Positions 15,195 through 23,519 of a stretch of DNA of 64,000 nucleotides are shown here, in pieces. The stretch's first letter is position 1, and every line of letters begins with the position of its first letter. The notes under the pieces are model-generated. The model made no database searches, was not told where the DNA came from, and worked only from the letters and a program-made list of their open reading frames with translations. Made by a program: the position numbers and the translations under genes. Location of the stretch: contig NZ_JBHTKA010000015.1 in NCBI RefSeq assembly GCF_042676245.1, forward strand, positions 62,001 through 126,000, written 5' to 3'. Source of the DNA: Ohtaekwangia kribbensis (GTDB lineage Bacteria; Bacteroidota; Bacteroidia; Cytophagales; Cyclobacteriaceae).

Positions 15195-17837
15195 CTATTT
15201 TTTCTTTTTAGCTACTTTCTTAACAGCCTTCTTCGGTAATTTTTTCGCGGCCTTCTTAGCGGTAGCCGTTACTTTCTTCACCGGCTTCTTCGCTGCCTTT
15301 TTAGCAACTACTTTCTTCACCGGTTTCTTTGTTACCTTTTTAGGAGCTGCCTTTTTCGCTACAGTTTTCTTCGCTGCTTTTTTAGGAGCTGCTTTCTTCG
15401 CTGTAGTTTTCTTGGCTGCCTTTTTAGGAGCACTCTTCGAAGCTGCTTTGGTAGCAGGTTTAGCAGGAGCTGCCTTCTTCGCTGGTGCGCTCTTCTTTTT
15501 AGCGGCAGGTTTAGACTTTGTCGGAGCTGAAGCTGCAGGTTTAGCGGGAGCTGCTTTTACAGCTTTCTTCTCGTCAGCAAATTTCTTCGCCATCAGGTTC
15601 AATGCTGAACCTGCTTTGAACCACTCGATCTGGTTAGCATTGTACGTATGATTTACCACGATGCTATCTTCAGATCCATCAGCATGGTGAATTGCCAGCG
15701 TAAGAGGTTTTTCAGGTGCGAACGATGTTAATCCGATGATATCAAATGTATCGTCTTCCTGTATTTTGGTATAGTCTTCCTTGTTAGCGAACGTAAGGGC
15801 AAGCATACCTTGCTTCTTCAGGTTCGTTTCGTGAATACGTGCAAATGATTTTACAAGTATAGCGCGTACACCCAGGTGGCGTGGCTCCATCGCTGCGTGT
15901 TCGCGTGATGAACCTTCTCCGTAGTTCTCATCACCAACCACGATTGATCCTATACCTTCTGCTTTGTAAGCGCGTTGTACTTTTGGTACTTCATCGTACT
16001 CAGCAGTAAGACCATTCTTTACGCTGTTGATCTTTTCATTGAAAGCGTTGGTAGCACCGATCAACAAGTTGTTGGAAATGTTATCGAGGTGACCGCGGTA
16101 TTTTAACCATTTACCCGCCATCGAGATGTGGTCAGTAGTACATTTACCTTTCGCTTTCAGGAGTAAGCGAAGACCTTTCAGATCTTTACCTTCCCAAGGT
16201 TTGAATGGATCGAGTAACTGCAAACGATCTGATACCGGATTTACTTTTACCGATACTTTGCTGCCATCTTTAGCAGGTGCCTGGAATCCAGGATCTTCAA
16301 CATCGAAACCTTTTGTAGGAAGCTCATCTCCGGTAGGAGGGTCAAGCTTCACTTGTTCACCACGTTCGTTGGTGAGGTAATCAGTGGTTGGGTTGAAAGT
16401 AAGATCACCGGCTATAGCAAGTGCTGTTACCAGTTCAGGCGAAGCCACGAATGCATAAGTATTCGGGTTGCCATCGTTACGTGACTGGAAGTTACGGTTG
16501 AAGGAGTGAACGATGGTGTTCTTCTCTTTCTTCTCAGCACCCACGCGGCTCCACATACCGATACAAGGTCCGCAGGCATTCGCAAATACTTTTGCACCGA
16601 TCTGATCGAATGTATCAATAAAGCCATCGCGCTCAATGGTATAGCGCACAAGCTCTGAACCTGGCGTGATGGTAAATTCTGCCTTCGTCTTTAATCCTTT
16701 TTCAGCAACCTGTTTCGCAAGACTGGCTGCGCGGGATATATCTTCGTAAGAAGAGTTTGTACATGAACCGATCAATCCTACTTCAACAGTAGTAGGCCAG
16801 CCATTCTTTGCAGCTTCTTCTTTGATTTTAGATATAGGAGTAGCCAGGTCTGGTGTGAACGGACCATTCAGGTGTGGCTCAAGTTCAGAGAGGTTGATCT
16901 CAACAACCTGATCGAAGTATTTGTCAGGATCTGCATATACTTCAGGGTCAGCATTAAGATGTTCTTTAACAGCGTTGGCAAGTTTTGCAACTTCTGAGCG
17001 GCCGGTAGATTCAAGGTAACGTTCCATTGACTCATCATAACCGAAGGTAGAAGTAGTAGCACCTACTTCAGCACCCATGTTACAGATGGTACCTTTACCG
17101 GTACAGCTTAATGACTCTGCACCTTCACCGAAGTATTCAACAATAGCACCGGTTCCTCCTTTAACGGTGAGTATACCTGCTACTTTCAGAATAACATCTT
17201 TAGCAGAAGCCCATCCATTTAATTTACCGGTAAGTTTTACACCGATAAGTTTAGGGAATTTCAACTCCCATGCCATGCCTGACATAACATCAACAGCATC
17301 AGCACCACCGACACCTATAGCAATCATACCAAGACCACCGGCATTTACCGTGTGCGAGTCAGTACCGATCATCATACCACCGGGGAATGCGTAGTTCTCT
17401 AACACAACCTGGTGAATGATACCGGCTCCTGGCTTCCAGAAGCCGATACCATACTTATTGGATACAGAGGCAAGAAAATCATATACCTCTTTACTTTCTG
17501 CATTCGCGTTTACTAAATCTTCCTGAGCACCTGTTTTAGCAACGATCAAGTGGTCACAATGTACGGTCGATGGCACCGCTACTTTCGGTCTGCCTGCAGA
17601 CATGAACTGTAACAATGCCATCTGTGCGGTGGCATCCTGCATGGCTACACGGTCAGGAGCGAAATCTACATAAGACTTTCCACGGCCAAAGTTCTCCAGC
17701 TTTTGATCTTCATGGAGGTGAGCGTACAATATTTTTTCTGACAACGTAAGAGGACGGTTAACAACTTTTCGGGCTTTGGCTATGCGTGCGGGCATCTTAG
17801 CATACAAAGCCTTGATCATTTCTAAATCGAATACCAT
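15195..17837 (-). CDS. Aconitate hydratase with histone-H1-like tail
   Basis: An 880-residue protein. Residues 1-756 or so form a mitochondrial-type aconitase: the large domain has GTDSHTVNAGGLGMIAIGVGG, LIGSCTNSSYEDI with a cluster Cys, and NACGPCIGMW with the two other Fe-S cysteines. The swivel domain has GDENYGEGSSREHAA and the substrate-binding SFARIHETNLKKQG. It isomerises citrate to isocitrate in the TCA cycle. Residues about 757-880 are an added tail made almost only of Lys, Ala, Pro, Thr and Val in AAKK/APKK/KPVKK repeats, like bacterial histone-H1 homologues. The tail is in frame with no intervening stop, and the leftward terminator follows its end at once. Ordinary aconitases stop near residue 755, so this is an unusual fusion. 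Confidence 0.95.
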   Translation of the reverse strand: MVFDLEMIKALYAKMPARIAKARKVVNRPLTLSEKILYAHLHEDQKLENFGRGKSYVDFAPDRVAMQDATAQMALLQFMSAGRPKVAVPSTVHCDHLIVAKTGAQEDLVNANAESKEVYDFLASVSNKYGIGFWKPGAGIIHQVVLENYAFPGGMMIGTDSHTVNAGGLGMIAIGVGGADAVDVMSGMAWELKFPKLIGVKLTGKLNGWASAKDVILKVAGILTVKGGTGAIVEYFGEGAESLSCTGKGTICNMGAEVGATTSTFGYDESMERYLESTGRSEVAKLANAVKEHLNADPEVYADPDKYFDQVVEINLSELEPHLNGPFTPDLATPISKIKEEAAKNGWPTTVEVGLIGSCTNSSYEDISRAASLAKQVAEKGLKTKAEFTITPGSELVRYTIERDGFIDTFDQIGAKVFANACGPCIGMWSRVGAEKKEKNTIVHSFNRNFQSRNDGNPNTYAFVASPELVTALAIAGDLTFNPTTDYLTNERGEQVKLDPPTGDELPTKGFDVEDPGFQAPAKDGSKVSVKVNPVSDRLQLLDPFKPWEGKDLKGLRLLLKAKGKCTTDHISMAGKWLKYRGHLDNISNNLLIGATNAFNEKINSVKNGLTAEYDEVPKVQRAYKAEGIGSIVVGDENYGEGSSREHAAMEPRHLGVRAILVKSFARIHETNLKKQGMLALTFANKEDYTKIQEDDTFDIIGLTSFAPEKPLTLAIHHADGSEDSIVVNHTYNANQIEWFKAGSALNLMAKKFADEKKAVKAAPAKPAASAPTKSKPAAKKKSAPAKKAAPAKPATKAASKSAPKKAAKKTTAKKAAPKKAAKKTVAKKAAPKKVTKKPVKKVVAKKAAKKPVKKVTATAKKAAKKLPKKAVKKVAKKKK
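15198..15569 (-). repeat. Degenerate repeats encoding AAKK/APKK tail of aconitase
   Basis: The tail-coding DNA consists of related short units: on the plus strand, variants of GCTGCCTTTTTAGGAGCTGC and TTCTTCGCTG recur every 15-36 bases. Such low-complexity coding repeats expand and contract easily. The opposite strand is open over the same stretch but would encode only a Phe/Ala/Leu string, a by-product of the Lys codons. Confidence 0.8.
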
Positions 17838-17878
17838 AAGAGTTTAAATTTAAAGCGATGCTAAAGTAGTAAACTTTT

Positions 17879-18388
17879 TTATCGCGAAGAAGTTTCCGCC
17901 TCGAGCGTTTGCTTCGTACTCGTTTGCTTTACTTTATCAGAGCCTCTGACTTTGTCTAACAAGTGGTTTAAAGTGTGGGTTTCATCTTCTGTGAGATTAT
18001 GTAAAATGTCCTCGAAGGCATTCACCTCAGTTTGCATCTTGTCAAGAACTGCAAGGCCTGTCTGGGTGATTCTGACTTCAACGCTTCGCTTGTCCTTCTC
18101 GCAGAACTCGCGCGTAACAAAACCTTTAACACGCAGGCGTTCAACAATCCGTGATGCATCAGACATCTTATCAAGCATACGATCTTTGATAAGGTTGATA
18201 GATGCGTGACCCGGTAACTGGCCTCTCAGGATTCTCATTACGTTGTACTGCTGACGTGTAATGTCGTGTTTTTTGAAAACACCATTCATCTTGTCCACCA
18301 TGTAGTAATTGGTGAAGAGCATGTTCAATAAGGCTTTCTGATACTCGTTCTGAAAGTCCTCCTGTTGGATGTCTTGTTCAAATGACAT
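17879..18388 (-). CDS. MarR-family transcriptional regulator
   Basis: About 169 residues from ATG 18388 (MSFEQD). The winged-helix core shows DITRQQYNVMRILRG, then SDASRIVERLRVKGFVTREFCEKDKRSVEVRITQTGLAVLDKM. This is the MarR pattern: recognition helix followed by the wing with (E/D)KDxRxxxxxLTxxG. MarR proteins bind DNA as dimers and usually respond to small phenolic or oxidative signals. It is 42 bp upstream of the aconitase start, same strand, so it may control or be co-transcribed with acn. The ligand and targets cannot be read from the sequence. Confidence 0.9.
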   Translation of the reverse strand: MSFEQDIQQEDFQNEYQKALLNMLFTNYYMVDKMNGVFKKHDITRQQYNVMRILRGQLPGHASINLIKDRMLDKMSDASRIVERLRVKGFVTREFCEKDKRSVEVRITQTGLAVLDKMQTEVNAFEDILHNLTEDETHTLNHLLDKVRGSDKVKQTSTKQTLEAETSSR

Positions 18389-18515
18389 AGTAATGGGGGG
18401 TCTGGGGTTTAACAACTTATTTTTTATGTACAACCAAATTAACCATTAATGCTATTCGTTAGACAGAATACCTTAATAATCCGGTACAACACGTATCTCC
18501 CAACACACAACTAAA

Positions 18516-18535
18516 AAGGCCCTTTCGGGCCTTTA
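18516..18535 (-). terminator. Terminator overlapping the folE stop
   Basis: AAAGGCCC (18516-18523) and GGGCCTTT (18528-18535) form a perfect 8-bp stem with a TTTC loop. On the minus strand a T-run follows. The stem includes the folE TAA codon (18533-18535), so the terminator begins within the coding end. Confidence 0.85.
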
Positions 18536-19216
18536 TTTGCTATTAATGTAGTTTAAGAACTCGCGTTTAATATTTTCATCATTGAATTTTCCTGAGAAAT
18601 AAGCTGTACCAGTTTTGCTGTTTGTATCACCAACTCCGCGTGAAGCGACACACATGTGGTTGGCATCTATCACCACACCGATATCTTCTGTCTGTAATAC
18701 GCGCTGCATTTCTTTTCCGATCTGTACTGTTAAACGCTCTTGTACCTGTGGACGTTTGGAGAAGTATTGTACGATGCGATTGATCTTTGATAAGCCAATT
18801 ACTTTACCACTCGAGAAGTATGCTACATGTGCCTTGCCATATATAGGCACAAAGTGATGTTCGCAGTGTGAATAGAACGTGATGTCTTTCTCCACCAGCA
18901 TCTGATCATAATTATACTTGTTCTCGAAGAGTCGTGGATGCGGACGGTTCTTGGGATTCAATCCGCTGAACACTTCCTTCACATACATCTTGGCTACTCT
19001 GCGCGGAGTTCCGTTGAGACTGTCGTCTGTCAGATCAAGACCGAGGATCGTCATGATTTCGCGAAAGTGTTTTTCAATCTGCTCGATCTTCTCTTCATCA
19101 TCCAGGTCGAATGCATCGGCACGCATCGGAGTCTCGGCCGATGTACCAACGTGATCCTCCGAAAGATCTTCAGCATCAGTTGGCTGGATATTCAACGAAA
19201 TTCCTTTCTGTCTCAT
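18533..19216 (-). CDS. folE: GTP cyclohydrolase I
   Basis: A 227-residue type I GTP cyclohydrolase. The zinc and substrate motifs are visible: SHCEHHFVPIYGKAHVAY, then GLSKINRIVQYFSKRPQVQERLTVQI, and CVASRGVGDTNSKT with the second zinc Cys. It hydrolyses GTP to 7,8-dihydroneopterin triphosphate, the entry to folate and to queuosine or biopterin. Residues 1-45 form an acidic extension (DAEDLSEDHVGTSAETP). Its 5' end overlaps the queD stop by 41 bp, so translation is probably coupled with the upstream 6-pyruvoyl-tetrahydropterin-synthase-like gene. Confidence 0.96.
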   Translation of the reverse strand: MRQKGISLNIQPTDAEDLSEDHVGTSAETPMRADAFDLDDEEKIEQIEKHFREIMTILGLDLTDDSLNGTPRRVAKMYVKEVFSGLNPKNRPHPRLFENKYNYDQMLVEKDITFYSHCEHHFVPIYGKAHVAYFSSGKVIGLSKINRIVQYFSKRPQVQERLTVQIGKEMQRVLQTEDIGVVIDANHMCVASRGVGDTNSKTGTAYFSGKFNDENIKREFLNYINSK

Positions 19217-19586
19217 ACAAAGTAATTTTCAATTCAAATTTAGAGTCTATATGCTGCCGTAGTATTCTCCAGATTATAATGGCAATATTTTCAGCAGTTG
19301 GGTTTAGTTCTTTAAAATATTCTAAGTCAAGATTCAGGTTACGGTGATCAAACTTGTTCAACACATGTTGCTTTACCAGATCGCTCAGCACTTTCATATC
19401 ATACACATAGCCTGTGGCAGGGTCTGGTTCTCCAGTCACACTGACAATTACTTCGTAGTTATGGCCATGAAAATTAGGATTGCTGCACTTTCCGAATACT
19501 TCCTGATTCTTTTCGGGCGACCACTCCGGATTAAAAAGTCTATGGGCAGCATTAAAATGTTCCTTGCGCGATACCTTTATCTTCAT
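19176..19586 (-). CDS. queD: 6-carboxytetrahydropterin / 6-pyruvoyltetrahydropterin synthase
   Basis: A 136-residue PTPS/QueD-family protein from ATG 19586 (MKIKVSRKEHFNAAHRL). The first zinc His is in FNAAHRL, the catalytic Cys and the two other zinc His residues are in CSNPNFHGHNY, and the C-terminal catalytic-type segment has NPTAENIA and an ETERNFVEY end. It uses the product of FolE, which is encoded immediately downstream with a 41-bp overlap. QueD makes 6-carboxy-tetrahydropterin for queuosine; a PTPS activity for biopterin is also possible, and sequence alone does not decide. Confidence 0.92.
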   Translation of the reverse strand: MKIKVSRKEHFNAAHRLFNPEWSPEKNQEVFGKCSNPNFHGHNYEVIVSVTGEPDPATGYVYDMKVLSDLVKQHVLNKFDHRNLNLDLEYFKELNPTAENIAIIIWRILRQHIDSKFELKITLYETERNFVEYPAN

Positions 19587-19857
19587 GTCATAAAGGTAAA
19601 CAGGATTGCCATTAAAAGGTTCAGACTGAATTTTTTTATCCAGGGCAGGGAAGGAGAGGAGAGGCTGGTTTCTTGTGGTGTTGAGTAAGAAGATTAAGAA
19701 GTAAGGAGTAAGAATCAAGGAGTAAGACAATACGATTAATCGTAAAGGTATAGCTCCGTTACTGATCCTTCACGTTTAAGTAGTTTGCAATAAGGTACTG
19801 ATATATACCTGGCAAGTATATAGATCTGCGGCTAAGAAAGTATACCGTGAGGTATAT

Positions 19858-20055
19858 CTAAGGATTGAAACTGTATACGGGCCCTGTATCATCCTTACAA
19901 CCATTCGGTACATTGAAGTCGGATGAAACATGAACAGATTCATGATTAACATGAACTATTTGCCGATCATTTTGGGTTTGCCCAAATACAGTCTGACCGC
20001 AAAATGCAAGTATCGTGAGTAATACTGCTAAAAGTATGCGATATTTCGGATTCAA
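19858..20055 (-). CDS. Small predicted secreted protein
   Basis: A 65-residue reading frame with a clear signal-peptide-like N-terminus: a basic MNPKYR, a hydrophobic core ILLAVLLTILAFCG (about 7-20) and a VFG-Q cleavage-like site near residue 25. The mature part would be about 40 residues, polar, with no recognised motif. The only possible start is TTG at 20055 (a stop lies seven codons upstream in frame), and this lowers confidence. It stands alone between queD and cysH. Function unknown. Confidence 0.45.
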   Translation of the reverse strand: MNPKYRILLAVLLTILAFCGQTVFGQTQNDRQIVHVNHESVHVSSDFNVPNGCKDDTGPVYSFNP

Positions 20056-20177
20056 TTTTAATGAGGTTTAGGATTGAACAATGCTAATATACAACGATAA
20101 AGTAATAATGCAACAAAACTTTATCTTTATTTTGATTATTAGCTAGTTAGAGTGGTTTACTTAATGGTTGAATTACA

Positions 20178-20834
20178 GTGAAAATCGAAGAAATAAAGGC
20201 CAAGCTTGAAGCTTACAAAGCCGAAGACAAGAAGCTGTTCACGACTTCATCGTTCCAGTCGCACAGCCTGGTATTGCTGCATATACTGAGTCGTATTGAT
20301 AAATCTATACCGGTATATTTCATCAACACGGGGTTTCACTTCCCGGAGACGGTGCAGTTCAGAGACTATATCGGTAATGCGTTTGGTCTGAATATAGTTG
20401 ATCTTAAATCAGACGTGCCCAAGTTTATGCAGCGTGATGCTGAAGGACGATTACTCTTTACATCCGATCCAGATCACTGCTGCTACCTGAATAAAACTCA
20501 ACCAACGGATGCCATACTGCTTTCGCACGATGTATGGATAAACGGAGTGCGTGCCGACCAAAGTGCTGTGCGCGCTGCTATGAAAGTAGAACAACCTGCC
20601 AAGCACGGATGTATACGCTTTCACCCGATGCTCGACTGGAACGCCAAGATGATCTGGCAGTATCAGAAAGAGTATAATTTACCCAAGCATCCGCTGGAAG
20701 AAAAAGGATACATCAGTATAGGATGTGAACCTTGCACCCGTAAATTAGACCCCGAAATGCAGGAGCGTGAAGCACGCTGGTTCGGTATGAACAAAGTAGA
20801 ATGCGGTCTGCATACAGATTTAATCAACAAGTAG
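20178..20834 (+). CDS. cysH: Phosphoadenylyl/adenylyl-sulfate reductase
   Basis: A 218-residue assimilatory (P)APS reductase. The PP-loop-like start FTTSSFQSHSLVLL (21-34) binds the adenylyl group. Cys101-Cys102 and C183-x2-C186 form the CC...CxxC pattern of the 4Fe-4S, APS-type reductases. The catalytic C-terminal ECGLH motif carries Cys209. It reduces activated sulfate to sulfite. The presence of the cluster cysteines points to APS as substrate. The start is GTG at 20178. It is followed 15 bp later by an epimerase gene on the same strand; no other cys genes are seen here. Confidence 0.93.
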   Translation: MKIEEIKAKLEAYKAEDKKLFTTSSFQSHSLVLLHILSRIDKSIPVYFINTGFHFPETVQFRDYIGNAFGLNIVDLKSDVPKFMQRDAEGRLLFTSDPDHCCYLNKTQPTDAILLSHDVWINGVRADQSAVRAAMKVEQPAKHGCIRFHPMLDWNAKMIWQYQKEYNLPKHPLEEKGYISIGCEPCTRKLDPEMQEREARWFGMNKVECGLHTDLINK

Positions 20835-20849
20835 TATTTCAACCCCATC

Positions 20850-21770
20850 ATGAAAGTATTAGTTACCGGAGGTGCCGGATATATAGGCACTGAGTTGATC
20901 AGTGCGCTGATAGCAAAACCAGAAGTAGATCAAGTCATTGTATACGATAACCTGAGTCGTCCGAATTACAACATGTTTCTCGGGCTGCGTCTGCAGAAGC
21001 ACATGAAGATAACTTTTGTAAAGGGCGAGCTGCTGGATTCACGGGCACTCCGTAAAGTTCTGAAAGGTGTTGATGTAGTATACCACCTGGCCGCAAAAGT
21101 AACGACACCATTTGCCAATGCCGATGCGCACTCGTACGAACAGGTTAACCACTGGGGCACGGCCGAACTTGTATATGCGGTAGAGGAGAGCAACGTTAAA
21201 CGATTTATATATACCAGCAGCACAGGTGTTTATGGCTCATCGAAAGAAGCGGCTGATGAGTTAACGGCTCCGGATCCACAAACACTTTATGCGATCTCCA
21301 AACTGCGTGGCGAAGAACACGTGCGCAGACTTTCAGAAAAGATTGATACTTATATCATGCGCTGTGGAAATGTATATGGATATAGTCGTAGCATGCGCTT
21401 TGATGCTGTTATCAACAAGTTCGCCTTTGAAGCAAACTTCATGAAGCTCATCACTATACAGGGCGATGGCAAACAATCACGTACATTCATTCATGTTGAC
21501 ATGCTGGCGAATGCGCTTGGCAACTTGTTAACGGCACAGCTTGCCAACGGCACCTACAACCTGGTGGAGCGCAATCTGAAAGTAATTGATATACTCGATG
21601 TGCTGAAAGAACTGATCCCTCCGCTGGAATTTATTTTTATCAACCAGCATCTTCGTTTACACGAGCTGAACGTTAAGGTAAATCAGCAGGTAAATGATAT
21701 ATTGGGGGTTGCAAATAACAGACCGTTGAAGGAAGAACTGGAGGAGTTCCTCACGAAATTCAGCTACTGA
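20850..21770 (+). CDS. NAD-dependent epimerase/dehydratase (extended SDR)
   Basis: A 306-residue extended short-chain dehydrogenase. The N-terminal Rossmann motif is VTGGAGYIGTEL (about 5-16), followed by YDNLSRP (about 30-36), VYHLAAKV (about 76-83), the catalytic Ser in YTSSTGVYG (about 121-129) and the YxxxK pair in TLYAISKLRGE (Tyr/Lys about 146-150). These are the GalE/UDP-glucuronate-epimerase family features. It acts on an NDP-sugar in the cytoplasm; the exact sugar is not predictable. It follows cysH by 15 bp but the functional link is unclear. Confidence 0.9.
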   Translation: MKVLVTGGAGYIGTELISALIAKPEVDQVIVYDNLSRPNYNMFLGLRLQKHMKITFVKGELLDSRALRKVLKGVDVVYHLAAKVTTPFANADAHSYEQVNHWGTAELVYAVEESNVKRFIYTSSTGVYGSSKEAADELTAPDPQTLYAISKLRGEEHVRRLSEKIDTYIMRCGNVYGYSRSMRFDAVINKFAFEANFMKLITIQGDGKQSRTFIHVDMLANALGNLLTAQLANGTYNLVERNLKVIDILDVLKELIPPLEFIFINQHLRLHELNVKVNQQVNDILGVANNRPLKEELEEFLTKFSY

Positions 21771-21803
21771 GTTCAGCCATCTGTTTTTTACTAACCCCAC
21801 TGC

Positions 21804-23390
21804 ATGCAAAATATAGCTACTGTTATAATTCTGCTTGCCGTAGTCACTGCGTTGGCAGAGGTAACGGATAAGATCAGAGTACCATATCCTATTCTCCTGG
21901 TTATAGCCGGGATCGCCATTGGCATGATTCCAGGTATGCCTTCTGTTTCCCTTGACCCGGAAGTTGTTTTCCTCATCTTTCTGCCACCCGTGTTATACTC
22001 TGCGGCATGGAATACATCGTGGCCGGATTTCAGAGCTGCGAAACGTCCTATAACTTTATTGGCTATAGGGTGTGTAATCTTTACTACCTGTGCCGTAGCG
22101 TGGGTGGCACACCTGGTAATTCCTGGTTTTAACTGGGCCGAATCATTTGTACTCGGTGCTGTCATTTCGCCACCCGATGCTGTAGCCGCTACGGCAGCAA
22201 CCAAAGGTTTAAGTTTACCGAAACGTGTTATCACCATCCTGGAAGGTGAGAGCCTTGTGAATGATGCAACGGGTCTGATCGCCTATCGGTATGCGGTAGC
22301 GGCTGTTGCTACGGGAGCATTTAATTTGTGGAATGCGGGTATCCAGTTCATTGTAGTGGCTACCGGAGGTATAGCTTTAGGATTGGCAGTAGGTGTGATC
22401 TTTAAATGGATCCATAAGTTTACACCTGATAATCCTACAACCGATACTACACTTACATTTCTGGCACCCTTTGTTGCATATTTAGGGGCCGAGTCCATTC
22501 ATATTTCCGGAGTGTTGGCCGTAGTGGTTGCTGGTTTATATGTGAGCTGGAATTCCAGTGAAGTCTTTTCACAACAAACGCGCCTGCAAGCCTATGGCTC
22601 ATGGAACACTGTACTCTTCATTTTGAATGGAGTCATTTTTATTCTCATCGGTTTACAACTTCCCGAGATTGTGGGTAACATCGGTGCTAATTCTTTTTGG
22701 GCATGGAAGTATGCAGTCATCATCAGTATAGCGGTAATCATCGGTAGAATTATATGGGTATATCCCGGAACCTATATCCCACGCTGGCTCAGCAAACGTG
22801 TTTGCGAACAAGAGCCTGATACCAACATTAAAATTACTACCATTGTGGCATGGTCGGGTATGCGAGGCGTTGTGTCACTGGCGGCTGCGTTGGCTTTACC
22901 GATCACCATCAATGGATCAACTCCATTTCCACAACGGAACCTTATTATATTCCTTACCTTTTGTGTGATCTTCTCAACACTTGTGCTTCAGGGATTAACA
23001 CTTCGCCCGTTAATTAACTGGTTAGGAATTCAATCGGATGGAAAAGATCACCAGGACGAACAGCGTGCAAGATTGGTGCTGGCTTCATCTGTCATCGAAC
23101 ACATCGAAGAAAATTATGCACTGACGTTGAGCGATGAGGTATTGAACCAAATCAAAACAAAGTATGAAATTCGTATTCAGCGATTGCGGAAAGATCAGAC
23201 CGAGCAACGCCTCAACGATGAGCAGATCCACGAATTCCACCGGCTCCAGCAGGAGCTGTTACATAAAGAGCGCGCGGACCTGATTCGCATGCGCAGAGAA
23301 GGTGCCATCAGTGATGAAGTACTTCGAAGAATAGAGTATGAACTTGATCTCGAAGAAACCCGACTCATGCTGGAGCGGAGCCTCACCTAA
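21804..23390 (+). CDS. Cation:proton antiporter, CPA1/NhaP type
   Basis: A 528-residue Na+/H+ exchanger. About 12 hydrophobic segments are visible in residues 1-410. The CPA1 ion-site signature is SPPDAVAATA (about residue 120) and the ESLVNDATGL motif follows at about 148. The GMRGVVSLAAALALP motif near residue 350 is also typical. The C-terminal 110 residues are cytosolic, highly charged and helical (IEHIEENYALTLSDEVLNQ onward), probably a regulatory coiled coil. It exchanges Na+ or K+ for H+ to maintain pH and salt balance. It starts 33 bp after the epimerase gene. Confidence 0.93.
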   Translation: MQNIATVIILLAVVTALAEVTDKIRVPYPILLVIAGIAIGMIPGMPSVSLDPEVVFLIFLPPVLYSAAWNTSWPDFRAAKRPITLLAIGCVIFTTCAVAWVAHLVIPGFNWAESFVLGAVISPPDAVAATAATKGLSLPKRVITILEGESLVNDATGLIAYRYAVAAVATGAFNLWNAGIQFIVVATGGIALGLAVGVIFKWIHKFTPDNPTTDTTLTFLAPFVAYLGAESIHISGVLAVVVAGLYVSWNSSEVFSQQTRLQAYGSWNTVLFILNGVIFILIGLQLPEIVGNIGANSFWAWKYAVIISIAVIIGRIIWVYPGTYIPRWLSKRVCEQEPDTNIKITTIVAWSGMRGVVSLAAALALPITINGSTPFPQRNLIIFLTFCVIFSTLVLQGLTLRPLINWLGIQSDGKDHQDEQRARLVLASSVIEHIEENYALTLSDEVLNQIKTKYEIRIQRLRKDQTEQRLNDEQIHEFHRLQQELLHKERADLIRMRREGAISDEVLRRIEYELDLEETRLMLERSLT

Positions 23391-23519
23391 TTATACCATT
23401 GCCTTCTTCTATATAGCGCTCGTCAGAAATCAATTCTTTTCAGGGTTGGATTTTAGTGTATTTGCAACACTGTAAATAACTCATATATAGTAAACTAACC
23501 CAAATCTGAAAAGGTATTT

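Noticed and set aside
15160..15651. Open frame of 163 residues on the plus strand opposite the aconitase tail, Phe/Ala/Leu-rich
   Set aside because: It is the antisense of the AAK/APK codon repeats. Hydrophobicity comes only from TTC/TTT complements of Lys codons; no start signal or independent context.
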